Below, piece by piece: positions 8,102 through 17,098 of a DNA stretch of 64,000 nucleotides. Source of the stretch: Pseudomonas putida (GTDB lineage: Bacteria > Pseudomonadota > Gammaproteobacteria > Pseudomonadales > Pseudomonadaceae); assembly GCF_001636055.1 (NCBI RefSeq), contig NZ_CP011789.1, positions 3,596,001-3,660,000 on the forward strand, in the 5' to 3' direction. Made by a program: the position numbers and the translations under genes. The stretch's first letter is position 1. The number at the start of each line of letters is the position of its first letter. A model generated the notes under the pieces. It saw nothing but the letters and a program-made list of their open reading frames with translations. It was not told the origin of the DNA and made no database searches.

Positions 8102-10270
8102 TCAGAAATCGAGGGTCCCGGAGAACTTCACCAACCGCGGGTCGCCCTGGGTCAGGTAACCGCCGTTGGCCGAGGCCCAATAGTTCTTGTCGGTCAGGTT
8201 TTCGACGTTCATGCGCAAGGTGATGTCTTTTTCCTGCACCTTGAAGCGATAGCGCGCACCGACGTCGAAACGGTTCCAGGTCGGCAGGCTCAGGGTGTTG
8301 GCCGGGTTGGCGTACTGCCCGCCGGTGCGCAGCATGCGTGCATTGAGCGCCACGCCGTCGAGCCCTGGCACGTCCCAGTCGACGCTGGCATTGAGCTGGA
8401 AGGTCGGGACACCCACCGCGTGGTTGCCATCGTTGGTGCCGTTCTGGGTGTTCTTCAGTTCCGTGTCCATGCGCGTACCACCGGCCATCAGGCGCAGGCC
8501 CGGCACCGGCTCGCCAAACACGCTGAGTTCGACGCCCTTGTTGACCTGCTCGCCGTCCTGCACATAAAGATTGCCCTGCACGTAGCCATCGGTGGGCCGC
8601 TCGATACGGAACACCGCCAGGTTGGCACCGTAGGTCTGGCGGTCGAACTTGATGCCCGCCTCGATCTGCTTGGTCTTGGCCGGCGGGAACACCTCACCGA
8701 GGTTGACCACCTGCCCCGACGCCGTGGCGCCCTGGGCCAGGCCCTGGATGCTGTTGGCGTACAACGAGACCGACGGGTTGAGCTTGTAGACGATGCCATA
8801 CACCGGCGTGGTGACCGCTTCGTCGTAGAACGCAGTGCGTCCGGCGTCCACCCCCGTGCCGCGGTAGGCATAGCCTTCGACGCGCAGTTGCTGGCGACGC
8901 ACGCCTGCGGTGAGCAGCAGCGTGTCGTCGAACAGGCCCACGGTATCGGACAACGCCAGGCTGCGGTTGCGGGTCTTGCCGGTCACGCCCGGGTCATCGA
9001 GCATGCCACCGACCAGCGTAGGCGTCGTCGGCTTGGGCAGTGGGTTGGTGTTGAAGATGTTGGTGTTCTGCGAGCTGTAGAACACATAGGCGTTTTCCTG
9101 CTGGGTCCAGATGCTCGCCGCACCGAGATTCAGCTGGTGGCTCACCGGGCCGGTCTGGAAGCGGCCGTTGATACCGGCCATCAGGCTGGTGTTGTCTTCG
9201 TTGTGCGGGATCTGCGAACCGCCGATGGTCGCGGCGCCCGTGGCAGCGTTGGTGAGGACCGGCGTGCCGTAGAAGCCGTTCTCACGGGTGTGCTTGACGC
9301 CACCGCTGATGTACCCGCTCCAGTTCTCGTTGAAGTCGTAGTCGCCGCGCAGCATGCCGAAGGTGTCTTCGGTTTCGGTCCACGACCAGTCCTGGCCGTA
9401 GTTGTGATCGGCGCTCGGCGCGCGCGGGATGCTGGTCACCGCCGACCCCAGGCGCACCGAGTTGCGCAGGTGATTGACGCGCTGCTTCTGGTAACCGATG
9501 TCGGCCGACAGGCGCAGTTGGTCACCACGGTAGTCCAGCCCGGCGACGAACAGCTTGCTGCGTTGGTCCTGGTCGTCCACGGCGGTTTCGCCTTCACGCT
9601 GGGACAGGTTCAGGCGCGCACCGAAACGGTTGTCCTCACCGAAACGCTGACCGATGTCCAGGTGCTCACCCACCCGGCCATCACTGCTGATGTCCTGGGT
9701 GTAGCGCCGGATCGGCGTGTCGCCGGCGCGCTTGGGCTGCAAGTTGACGTTGCCGCCAAGGCCGGTGCCGGTAGGGCTGGCACCGTTGAGGAACGCGTTG
9801 GGGCCCTTGAACAGCTCGACCCGCTCTACCGCGTCGGTGGAGATCATCTGCCTCGGCAGCACGCCATACAAGCCATTGAACGACACATCGTCGCCGCTCA
9901 ACGGCAGGCCGCGGATCACGAAGACCTGGGACTGGTTGCCAAAGCCGAACGACTGGCGCACCGATGGGTCATTGAGCAGCACATCACCGATATCCTCGGC
10001 CTGCTGATCCTCGATCAACTGGGAGGTGTAGCTGGTCATGGTGAACGGCACGTCCATCATGTCCTGGTTGCCCAGCACGCCCATCTGCCCGCCACGGGCC
10101 ACTTGCCCACCTGCGAAGGCCTCCGGCAACTGGGTGCGAGGCGCCTTGACGGCATCGGCATTGATGGCGGTGGCGTCGAGCTCCAGCGGCGCGTCAGCAG
10201 CATGGGCGGCAACGCCAAGGGAACAGCAGAGGGCGAGCAGGGTCGGACGAAAAGGACAGGAACGTGCCAT
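8102..10270 (-). CDS. TonB-dependent siderophore receptor
   Basis: 722 residues. Outer-membrane receptor with a signal peptide ending near AAHA. The plug domain follows, without an N-terminal signalling domain: PFTMTSYTSQLIEDQQAEDIGD, FVIRGLPLSGDDVSFNG, ERVELFKGPNAFLNG. The beta-barrel closes with a terminal Phe (KFSGTLDF). The start is the ATG giving MARSCPF, with GGGAG 6-7 nt upstream; the longer frame to 10363 is not needed. The AT-rich stretch at 10336-10354 resembles a Fur box only weakly (about 10 of 19). No siderophore biosynthesis or sigma/anti-sigma genes are adjacent, so it probably imports a xenosiderophore. Confidence 0.9.
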   Translation of the reverse strand: MARSCPFRPTLLALCCSLGVAAHAADAPLELDATAINADAVKAPRTQLPEAFAGGQVARGGQMGVLGNQDMMDVPFTMTSYTSQLIEDQQAEDIGDVLLNDPSVRQSFGFGNQSQVFVIRGLPLSGDDVSFNGLYGVLPRQMISTDAVERVELFKGPNAFLNGASPTGTGLGGNVNLQPKRAGDTPIRRYTQDISSDGRVGEHLDIGQRFGEDNRFGARLNLSQREGETAVDDQDQRSKLFVAGLDYRGDQLRLSADIGYQKQRVNHLRNSVRLGSAVTSIPRAPSADHNYGQDWSWTETEDTFGMLRGDYDFNENWSGYISGGVKHTRENGFYGTPVLTNAATGAATIGGSQIPHNEDNTSLMAGINGRFQTGPVSHQLNLGAASIWTQQENAYVFYSSQNTNIFNTNPLPKPTTPTLVGGMLDDPGVTGKTRNRSLALSDTVGLFDDTLLLTAGVRRQQLRVEGYAYRGTGVDAGRTAFYDEAVTTPVYGIVYKLNPSVSLYANSIQGLAQGATASGQVVNLGEVFPPAKTKQIEAGIKFDRQTYGANLAVFRIERPTDGYVQGNLYVQDGEQVNKGVELSVFGEPVPGLRLMAGGTRMDTELKNTQNGTNDGNHAVGVPTFQLNASVDWDVPGLDGVALNARMLRTGGQYANPANTLSLPTWNRFDVGARYRFKVQEKDITLRMNVENLTDKNYWASANGGYLTQGDPRLVKFSGTLDF

Positions 10271-10526
10271 GAAAGGCTCCCGATCAAGTGAATGGAGCGC
10301 CTTCCTGGCATGCATGATTGCGAGTGAGTCGTGTTTATAATGGATATTGCGAATTATTTCCAACCAATCGCACTTTTTCGCCCTTCGCCGGTCTACTGCC
10401 TCTTTTGCCGCAACAATCGGTTGCCGGTGGTTTACTGCAACTCACAAGACGAGACCAACAGCCTACGGCTTGTGTAGGATGGGCAGCGCCAACACGAGGT
10501 CGCTGCCAGTCATAGGGAGATTCTTG

Positions 10527-11387
10527 ATGCGCGTCCTGTCATCTGTTGCCTGCCTTGGCGCCCTGTCACTCGGCCTGGTCATTTCCACCAGTGCCCAGGC
10601 GATCAGCGGCGACGAAGCGCAACTGATCGAGTCGATCAATGCCTACCGCAGCCAGGCCCAGCGCTGCGGCGCCGCAGGCTCGCTGGAGCTGCCGCCGCTC
10701 AACAGCGACACCCGCCTGGCGCTGTCGCCGGAAGGCACCCGCGACCTGCAGCAGGCCATGACCCGTGCCGCCTACCCCATGGTCAACGTCCAGGCCATCA
10801 GCCTGTCCGGGCCACGGGATGCCAAGGCGGCGATGCACGCCATCGAAGAAAGCTTCTGCCAGGTAGTGCTCGACCCGCAGTTCGTGGATATCGGTGTCAG
10901 CCAGGAAGGCCGCGACTGGCGCATCGTGCTGGCGCGCCCGCTGCTCAGCGGGCGTCTGGGTGACTGGCAGGCAGAGGGTCAGAAACTGCTGCAAGAGGTC
11001 AATGCCGCGCGCAAGATCCCGCGCCAATGCGGCGGGCAGCCCTTCGCTGCGGCACCGGCCCTGAGCTGGAATGCCACGCTGGCCGGTGCCGCCGCCAACC
11101 ACACGCGGGCGATGGCCAACCAGAACTTCTTCGATCATATCGACCGAGAGGGTCGCACGCCGGGTGACCGGGCCGAGCTTGCCGGGTATCTCTACCAGCA
11201 GATCGGCGAAAACATCGCTGCCGGCCGCGACACGCCACGCAAGGTGGTCGATGGCTGGCTGGCCAGCCCTGGCCACTGCGCAACGCTGATGAACCCCGAT
11301 TACCGCGAACTGGGCGCCGCCTACGCCGTGGACCCCAAGAGCGATGCGGGGATCTACTGGACGGCAATGTTCGGGTCGCCGCAGTGA
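10527..11387 (+). CDS. Secreted CAP-domain (SCP/PR1-like) protein
   Basis: 286 residues with a signal peptide of about 25 residues (LGLVISTSAQA). An Ala/Cys-containing N-terminal half is followed by a CAP domain at about 150-285. Family landmarks are NHTRAMANQNFFDHIDREG, GENIAAG and SPGHCATLMNPDYRELGAAY, which carry the usual His/Glu pocket residues. ATG 10527 has a strong AGGGAGA box 6 nt upstream, so the longer frame from 10347 is rejected. Bacterial CAP proteins are periplasmic or secreted, with poorly known roles. It is a stand-alone gene. Confidence 0.87.
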   Translation: MRVLSSVACLGALSLGLVISTSAQAISGDEAQLIESINAYRSQAQRCGAAGSLELPPLNSDTRLALSPEGTRDLQQAMTRAAYPMVNVQAISLSGPRDAKAAMHAIEESFCQVVLDPQFVDIGVSQEGRDWRIVLARPLLSGRLGDWQAEGQKLLQEVNAARKIPRQCGGQPFAAAPALSWNATLAGAAANHTRAMANQNFFDHIDREGRTPGDRAELAGYLYQQIGENIAAGRDTPRKVVDGWLASPGHCATLMNPDYRELGAAYAVDPKSDAGIYWTAMFGSPQ

Positions 11388-11496
11388 GGCGGATGCATGG
11401 GGTGCGCAGCGGCCTCGGCGCCTGACGCCATCAGACTGGTCAAATGCCGTACAGCGTCTTTACTTCAAGGTACGTCCCTCAGGAACGGTGCAGCCT

Positions 11497-11883
11497 ATGA
11501 AGATCGTAGTCACCAGCATCCTCGTCGACGACCAGGCCAAGGCCCTGGCTTTCTATCATCACGTTCTGGGCTTCCAGCCCAAAGAAGACATCGCCATGGG
11601 CCGGTACCGCTGGCTCACCCTCACCTCCCCCAACGACCCCAATGGTGTCGAGCTGCTGCTCGAGCCCGACGCCCATCCGGCCGCCAAAACCTACAAGGCT
11701 GCACTCAAGGCCGACGGCATCCCGGCCACCTCCTTCGCAGTGCGTGATATCCAGGCCGAATACACGCGCCTGCACGCGGGCGGCGTCCTGTTCACCCAGC
11801 CACCTACGCCAATGGGGCCCGTCACCGTGGCGGTATTCGACGATACCTGCGGCAACCTGATCCAGATCGCCCAACGCCATTGA
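11497..11883 (+). CDS. VOC-family (glyoxalase/bleomycin-resistance-like) protein
   Basis: 128 residues forming one vicinal-oxygen-chelate domain with two beta-alpha-beta-beta-beta units. Landmarks are VTSILVDDQAKALAFYHHVLGF at the N-terminus and VTVAVFDDTCGNLIQIAQ at the C-terminus. The expected metal-site residues at the strand ends are only partly present, so metal dependence is unclear. ATG 11497 is used, with AGGA about 12 nt upstream. Role unknown; such small VOC proteins are often lyases or binding proteins. Confidence 0.85.
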   Translation: MKIVVTSILVDDQAKALAFYHHVLGFQPKEDIAMGRYRWLTLTSPNDPNGVELLLEPDAHPAAKTYKAALKADGIPATSFAVRDIQAEYTRLHAGGVLFTQPPTPMGPVTVAVFDDTCGNLIQIAQRH

Positions 11884-11972
11884 TCACAGCGCAATGCGGT
11901 AGAGGCGACAGCCCCCACGGCATCCGCTACATTCTGTTTACCCGCCAGCGCACATAGAACAAGGAAAAGCCG

Positions 11973-12560
11973 ATGCGCTACGAATTCAGCGAAGTCCTGA
12001 ACGACCTGGTCGACTATTTCCTCGTCGGCGACATCCAGCGCCTGGCGCGCTTCAAGGATGAAAACGCGCTACCCGACGACCTTGCCCGCGAATTCACCAG
12101 CACCGACAGCGGCGACCGCGCCGTGCTCGAAGGCGTGGTACTGCCTCTGGCGGGCATCGATAACCTGCCCTACCGCATCATCTTCAGCCTTGACGAACGA
12201 ACCCCGGCCTTGCTCGAAGCCGGCAATCGCGTGGCACACCGCCGCGCAGGCTACGTGCTGCACGTGGAGAACCGTGCGCTGATGCTTTTCACCTGGCGCA
12301 TGCTGCAGCACTTCACCAACAAGACCCTTGGCGACTTCATGGCCCGCTATCAGGTGCCAGGCCGGCCGATGATCGAACTCGACAACGGCTGGTACCAGGT
12401 CGAGGTCCTTGCCGGCGCAGTGGTGCGTGACGGGCTGTACGAGCCGGCGTTCGAGTTCCTGCTCAGCCGCACCCACTGCCAGCGGCCCGCCCCCGAGATC
12501 GACACCGGGTATCGCTTTTCGCTGGGTGGCGACGAAGTGCCCTCCGTCATCCCGCACTGA
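11973..12560 (+). CDS. Conserved hypothetical protein
   Basis: 195 residues, soluble, with no signal peptide or membrane segment. It begins MRYEFSEVLNDLVDYF and has a mixed alpha/beta look, with a central segment RRAGYVLHVENRALMLFTWRML. AAGGAAA lies 8 nt before the ATG, and codon use resembles that of the neighbours, so it is a real gene. I do not recognise the family. The next gene on the other strand is a tyrosine recombinase that converges on it. Confidence 0.75.
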   Translation: MRYEFSEVLNDLVDYFLVGDIQRLARFKDENALPDDLAREFTSTDSGDRAVLEGVVLPLAGIDNLPYRIIFSLDERTPALLEAGNRVAHRRAGYVLHVENRALMLFTWRMLQHFTNKTLGDFMARYQVPGRPMIELDNGWYQVEVLAGAVVRDGLYEPAFEFLLSRTHCQRPAPEIDTGYRFSLGGDEVPSVIPH

Positions 12561-12630
12561 CCCTTGCCCCCTCGGGGAGCTCCTGCTGGCAGTGGTACTC
12601 ACCGACGCGGGCCGGGGCGAAACGCTGACC

Positions 12631-13545
12631 TCAATAGTCGAACCGGTCCACCGCCCGCCGCCGCTCGTTGTCGTCACGGCGGTCATAACCTGCCGTGGTC
12701 TGGATATTCACGTGGTGGGCGAGTTTCTGGGCAATCGACAGATCGTGCTCTTCGATCACCCGGGTAATGAACGCCCGACGAAAATCGTGCGGCATGATCT
12801 TCGCCCCCACCTGCGCGCCGCGCTGGCGGGCGATGTAGTAGATCGCATGCTTGGTGATGCGCGCACGGGTGATATGGCTGCCCCGGCGGATCCGGTTGAA
12901 GAGGAAGGGATCGTCCCCCGTGCCCTCCGGCAGTTGCGCGCGGCGCAGGTCAAGCCAGGCCTGCAGCTTGTCGAAGGCCCAGGCCGGGGCGTACTTGACC
13001 AGTTGCCGATTGCCCTTGCCCAGCACCTGCAGGCTGCGCTCGTGGAAATCGACATCGCACAAGTCGATGTCCACCGACTCGGACTTGCGCATGCCGGTGC
13101 CGTACAGCAAGGCGATGATCGCCGCATCGCGCACACCTTGCGGCCGCGGATCGGCAGCACACACCTCCATCAGCTCGCGGATCAGGCTGCGGCGCAGGTT
13201 GCGACCCGGCGGCAGGCGCGTGCCACTCGCAGGCTTGACCTCGCGAATCCTGAGCAGATGCTCGTGGTCGATCAGGCCCTGGCGCCAGGCCTCGTTCATC
13301 ACCCCGCGCACGGCATTGACGTACAGCGAGGACGTGTTGGGTGCAAACCCATCGGCACGCAAGGCCGACACCAGGGCAATCACGTGGCCAGGTTCGATCA
13401 GGTGCCAGGGCACCGCGGCGATGTCACAGTCGGCGAACCCCAGCCGGTCGGCGGCATCCTGGAGGATATAGCGCATGGTCAACTGGCTGGAGGGCGCCAG
13501 GCGTGCCAGGTACTGCAGCAAGGGATTGTGCAGGGAATCGGTCAA
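12631..13545 (-). CDS. Stand-alone tyrosine recombinase (site-specific integrase)
   Basis: 304 residues. The SAM-like N-terminal DNA-binding domain covers about 1-105. The catalytic domain carries the full residue set: R153 (GTGMRKSE), K177 (LGKGNR), H253 and R256 (HDFRR), H278, and the nucleophile Y287 (TTAGYDRR). The start is TTG, supported by AGGA 8 nt upstream and by length typical of XerC/D-like enzymes. No excisionase, att repeats, cargo or tRNA gene is adjacent. It is therefore not clearly part of a mobile element and may be a domesticated recombinase. Confidence 0.88.
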   Translation of the reverse strand: MTDSLHNPLLQYLARLAPSSQLTMRYILQDAADRLGFADCDIAAVPWHLIEPGHVIALVSALRADGFAPNTSSLYVNAVRGVMNEAWRQGLIDHEHLLRIREVKPASGTRLPPGRNLRRSLIRELMEVCAADPRPQGVRDAAIIALLYGTGMRKSESVDIDLCDVDFHERSLQVLGKGNRQLVKYAPAWAFDKLQAWLDLRRAQLPEGTGDDPFLFNRIRRGSHITRARITKHAIYYIARQRGAQVGAKIMPHDFRRAFITRVIEEHDLSIAQKLAHHVNIQTTAGYDRRDDNERRRAVDRFDY

Positions 13546-13712
13546 AACGTGGATCCTGTTGCGTGAAGCGAATCATCACCTTGATACGCAAGGTTTTTAT
13601 TGATGGCGAACGCGGATGCTACCTGATGATCGAGTTCGGATCGAACACGTGGCGATACAACATCACCTGGTGCAGGCTAAAGTGGAAGGCAACTCACCAC
13701 CGCCGAGCGCCC

Positions 13713-14360
13713 ATGGCTTTCTACCGCCTGACCCACACCCACCCACGCCTGACCCTTGCCACGCTCGTCGGCCTGCTCGGCGGCTGGCTGATCCCCGCAG
13801 ACGACTGGACCCAACGTTTTCTCGCCGGCTGGAACCTCGGCGTCTGGCTGTACCTGGCGCTGGTGCTGTGGCTGACCTGGCGCGCCACATCGCAGACCGT
13901 GCGCAAGGTGGCCAACATCGAGGACGAGAACGCAGGCCTGGTGCTGTTTACCGTGTGCATCGCTGCCATTGCCAGCCTGGTCGCCGTGACCCTGCAACTG
14001 GCCTCCAGCCGCGGCCTGCACGGTAGCGCGCAGGCTCTGCACTACCTGTATACCGGCCTGACCGTGGCCGGATCCTGGTTGCTGATCGGTTGTATCTTCA
14101 GCCTGCACTATGCGCGGCTGTTCTACACCGACAGCCGCAAGGAACCCCCTCTGCGCTTCGCCGATGGCGAGCGCAACCCCGACTATTGGGACTTCCACTA
14201 TTTCGCTTTCACCCTCAGTGTCGCGGTCCAGACCTCCGACATCGGCGTGGCAAGCCGCGGCATGCGCCGGGTGGTACTGGCCCACTCCCTGGTCGGTTTC
14301 GTGTTCAACACCGCGATCCTGGGCTTCACCATCAATATCGCTGCCGGCCTGCTCAGTTGA
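13713..14360 (+). CDS. DUF1345 membrane protein
   Basis: 215 residues with about five or six hydrophobic segments. The layout matches DUF1345: two N-terminal helices ([29 protein letters not shown]), a middle pair, and a conserved [19 protein letters not shown] segment before the last helices. The ATG giving [13 protein letters not shown] is used; the frame upstream to 13341 overlaps the recombinase antisense and is not coding-like. The ribosome-binding site is weak. Function unknown; some relatives are annotated as possible channels. Confidence 0.85.
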   Translation: MAFYRLTHTHPRLTLATLVGLLGGWLIPADDWTQRFLAGWNLGVWLYLALVLWLTWRATSQTVRKVANIEDENAGLVLFTVCIAAIASLVAVTLQLASSRGLHGSAQALHYLYTGLTVAGSWLLIGCIFSLHYARLFYTDSRKEPPLRFADGERNPDYWDFHYFAFTLSVAVQTSDIGVASRGMRRVVLAHSLVGFVFNTAILGFTINIAAGLLS

Positions 14361-14593
14361 CCGCTGGTCTGAAAGCGCAGGTCGCTCAAGCTCGCAGCCG
14401 TTCCTCGCCAAGCCACGAGGAAAACGTTTGCACGCATGGCCGCGGCTGGTTTACCAGAGCCGCATGGATGTGACCTGGGTCAAGCATTCGCCAATTTGTC
14501 ATGTTCGCTGCGCGACACTGGCGCCGTAGCTGCTATGTTTAAGTTTCGCCGTACAACGACCAGGCGCCCGAATACCCGGAAATGGAGGCTGGC

Positions 14594-14854
14594 ATGAACA
14601 AGATGACGTTCCCCAACGCCTGCCAGGTAATGCGCTGGCATTTCCACCCCCTGGGCTTCGAGGCCAGCATGGATGCACCCCGCAGCATGGTCGCGCGGTT
14701 GTTCGATCGGGCCACCGGCGAAACCGTACTGGCCATCGCTGGTATTCCCTGCGCCGCGATCATGGCCGCGGCAGATGTGGAACGCATCATCGAGGCAGTC
14801 GAAGCCGAGATGGACGCGTTCATGCCCTTCCCTACCCTGCGCGACGCCGGTTAA
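14594..14854 (+). CDS. DUF1652 family small protein
   Basis: 86 residues, soluble. MNKMTFPNACQVMRWHFHPLGFEA followed by RATGETVLAIAGIPC is the usual DUF1652 pattern, a family found mainly in Pseudomonas and of unknown function. GGAGGC sits 4-6 nt before ATG 14594, so this start is preferred over ATG 14582. Its stop overlaps the stop of the convergent cyclic-di-GMP gene (shared TTAA). Confidence 0.82.
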   Translation: MNKMTFPNACQVMRWHFHPLGFEASMDAPRSMVARLFDRATGETVLAIAGIPCAAIMAAADVERIIEAVEAEMDAFMPFPTLRDAG

Positions 14855-16923
14855 CCCTCCTCGCCCTGCTTCAGCCCTTGCATGAACTGCTCGGCCGGTA
14901 CCGGCTGCCCCAGCAAGTAACCCTGCAACGAGTCGCAGCCCAAGCGGGTCAGGAAGTCCTGCTGACGGTCGGTTTCAACGCCCTCGGCCACGATCCGCAA
15001 GCCCAACGCCTGCCCCAGTGCAACGATCGCCGAGACGATCGCGGCATCGTCGCTGTCATGCTCCAGGTCGCGGACAAAACCGCGGTCGATCTTCAGTTCG
15101 TTCGCCGGCAGACGCTTGAGGTACATCAGGCTGGAATAGCCCGTGCCGAAGTCGTCGATGGACAAATCGACGCCCATGTCGGACAGGCGCTGCAACACCG
15201 TCAGGCTGGCATCGGCATCGCGCATGGCGGTGGTCTCGGTGATCTCCAGGGTCAGGCGGTTGGCCGGCAGGCCGTTATCGGCCAGGGCCCGGGCGACACT
15301 GTCGACCAGTCCTGAATGGCAGAACTGGATGGCCGACAGGTTCACCGCGATGCGCCAATGTTCATGGCCCTGATCCAGCCACAGGCGCATCTGCCGACAG
15401 GCCTCGCCCAGCACCCATTCGCCGATGGGGATGATCAGGCCGGTCTTCTCCGCCAGGCCGATGAAACGGTCCGGCAGCAACATCCCCTGCTGGGGGTGCT
15501 CCCAGCGCAACAAGGCCTCGGCGCCGATCGGCGTGCATTGGTGCGCGTCGAATTTGGGTTGGTAATACAGGCGGAACTGGCCATGCTCGAGCGCCGCGCG
15601 CAGGTCCTGCAGCAATTGCAGTTGCTGGCGGGCATTGCTGTTCATCGAGGTGTCGAAAAAACTGTAGCCGTTCTTCCCGGCACTCTTGGCGTGATACATG
15701 GCCGCATCGGCGTTGCGCAACAGTTCGTGCTGGTCCTGGCCATTACCCGGATAGAGCACGATACCCACGCTTGCCGACAGTTGCAGGTCGTGGTCTGCCA
15801 CGCGGAACGGCCTGGCCACCAGGTTGACCTGCTTGTCCGCCACGCCCACGGCATCGTCGGGCTCCTGCAACTCGACCAGCAGGACAAACTCGTCACCGCC
15901 AATCCGCGCCAGGGTGTCCTGGCTATGCAGATGCCCGCGCAACCGCGCAGCCACGGCCTTGAGCAACTGATCGCCAACATGGTGACCAAAGGCATCGTTG
16001 ACCGGCTTGAACCCGTCCAGGTCGATGAACATCAGCGCAAAGCAACCGCCTTGCTCTGCCACCTTGGCCATGGCCTGCTCGATACGGTCGGCCAGCAAGG
16101 TGCGGTTCGGCAGCCCGGTCAGGGTGTCATGCAGGGCCAGTTGCGTCAGCTCCTGATTGGCCTGGGTCAATGAGCGCGCAAGTTCCGCGGTGCGGGATTC
16201 GAGGCGCGCGTCCAGCACCGACGTCAGCAAGGCCACCGCCAGCACCGCCAGGGTGGTGATCAATACTGCATAGTCCAGCCAGTCACCAGACAACCCGCCG
16301 ACCAGCGCACCGCAGTAACTGCCCACGGGGAAGTTGGCCGCCGCCATGCCGGTGTAGTGCATGCCGACGATGGCAACCCCCATCAGCACCGCTGCGGCAC
16401 CGCGGATCTGCCGAACGTACGGCGTCTGCCTGCGCAGGCGGAAGGCAATCCACAAGGCTGCCGCCGAGGCGCCCATGGCGATGGCCAGCGAAGCACCGAA
16501 CAGCGCCGGGTCGTAGTCGATCCCGGGCAGCATCTGCAAGGCAGCCATGCCGGTGTAGTGCATGCAGGCGATCCCGGTACCCATGAACAGCGCACCCAAG
16601 CCCACCTGCGGGCAACTCAACCGCGGCTGGCTGACCAACCACAAGGCAAAGCCTGCAGACAACACGGCGATCAGCAGTGACAGCGCGGTCAAGCCCAGGT
16701 CGTAGCCCAGCTCGATGGGCAACTCGAAGGCCAGCATGCCGATAAAGTGCATCGACCAGATGCCGGTTCCCATCGCCAGCGCCCCGCCGCCCATCCACAG
16801 ATACACCGCGCGACCCTTGGCGGTGGCGATGCGGCCTGCGAGGTCGAGTGCGGTGTAGGATGCCAGGATGGCCACGCACAGCGAGATCAACACCAGCGAA
16901 GAGGAGTAGCTACCTGTCAGCAT
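14851..16923 (-). CDS. MHYT-GGDEF-EAL membrane protein (cyclic-di-GMP turnover)
   Basis: 690 residues. Residues 1-240 form a seven-helix MHYT sensor with three motifs: SMHFIG near 58, CMHYTG near 121 and GMHYTG near 188. This domain is thought to bind copper or a diatomic gas. A short coiled linker leads to a diguanylate cyclase domain (GGDEF at 342-346), then an EAL phosphodiesterase domain (EALLR at 469-473). No RxxD inhibitory site precedes GGDEF; the four residues there are HSQD. Both catalytic motifs are intact, so the net activity cannot be told. The tail ends with GYLLGQPVPAEQFMQGL, usual for EAL domains. Confidence 0.93.
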   Translation of the reverse strand: MLTGSYSSSLVLISLCVAILASYTALDLAGRIATAKGRAVYLWMGGGALAMGTGIWSMHFIGMLAFELPIELGYDLGLTALSLLIAVLSAGFALWLVSQPRLSCPQVGLGALFMGTGIACMHYTGMAALQMLPGIDYDPALFGASLAIAMGASAAALWIAFRLRRQTPYVRQIRGAAAVLMGVAIVGMHYTGMAAANFPVGSYCGALVGGLSGDWLDYAVLITTLAVLAVALLTSVLDARLESRTAELARSLTQANQELTQLALHDTLTGLPNRTLLADRIEQAMAKVAEQGGCFALMFIDLDGFKPVNDAFGHHVGDQLLKAVAARLRGHLHSQDTLARIGGDEFVLLVELQEPDDAVGVADKQVNLVARPFRVADHDLQLSASVGIVLYPGNGQDQHELLRNADAAMYHAKSAGKNGYSFFDTSMNSNARQQLQLLQDLRAALEHGQFRLYYQPKFDAHQCTPIGAEALLRWEHPQQGMLLPDRFIGLAEKTGLIIPIGEWVLGEACRQMRLWLDQGHEHWRIAVNLSAIQFCHSGLVDSVARALADNGLPANRLTLEITETTAMRDADASLTVLQRLSDMGVDLSIDDFGTGYSSLMYLKRLPANELKIDRGFVRDLEHDSDDAAIVSAIVALGQALGLRIVAEGVETDRQQDFLTRLGCDSLQGYLLGQPVPAEQFMQGLKQGEEG

Positions 16924-17059
16924 TTCAAGTTCCGGCAGAGGGCGAAGAAGGGCCCGGAAAAGGCGGAGGATTTTACGCGAACAGGGAGCAAAGGCACGGG
17001 ATTTTGCGGGGGCTACAGGGTGGAAGATCCAGCGGTCGGTTACGCACGGTGCCGACGCT

Positions 17060-17080
17060 ATCGCGGGCTTGCCCCGCGAT
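17060..17080 (-). terminator. Hairpin downstream of the RND operon
   Basis: ATCGCGGG, CTTGC spacer, CCCGCGAT. This is a strong GC hairpin about 20 nt beyond the stop of the outer-membrane factor gene. It is related to the local REP core, so it may be both repeat and transcript end. No T-run. Confidence 0.5.
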
Positions 17081-17098
17081 CACGCCGGCACTGCAACC

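Noticed and set aside
8420-10291. 623-residue open frame on the plus strand opposite the first TonB receptor
   Set aside because: Antisense shadow; the minus strand encodes a full receptor.
10336-10354. Possible Fur box before the first TonB receptor
   Set aside because: Only about 10 of 19 positions match; not listed as a site.
12409-13566. Plus-strand open frame overlapping the hypothetical gene and the recombinase
   Set aside because: Antisense to the recombinase, which has a complete catalytic residue set.
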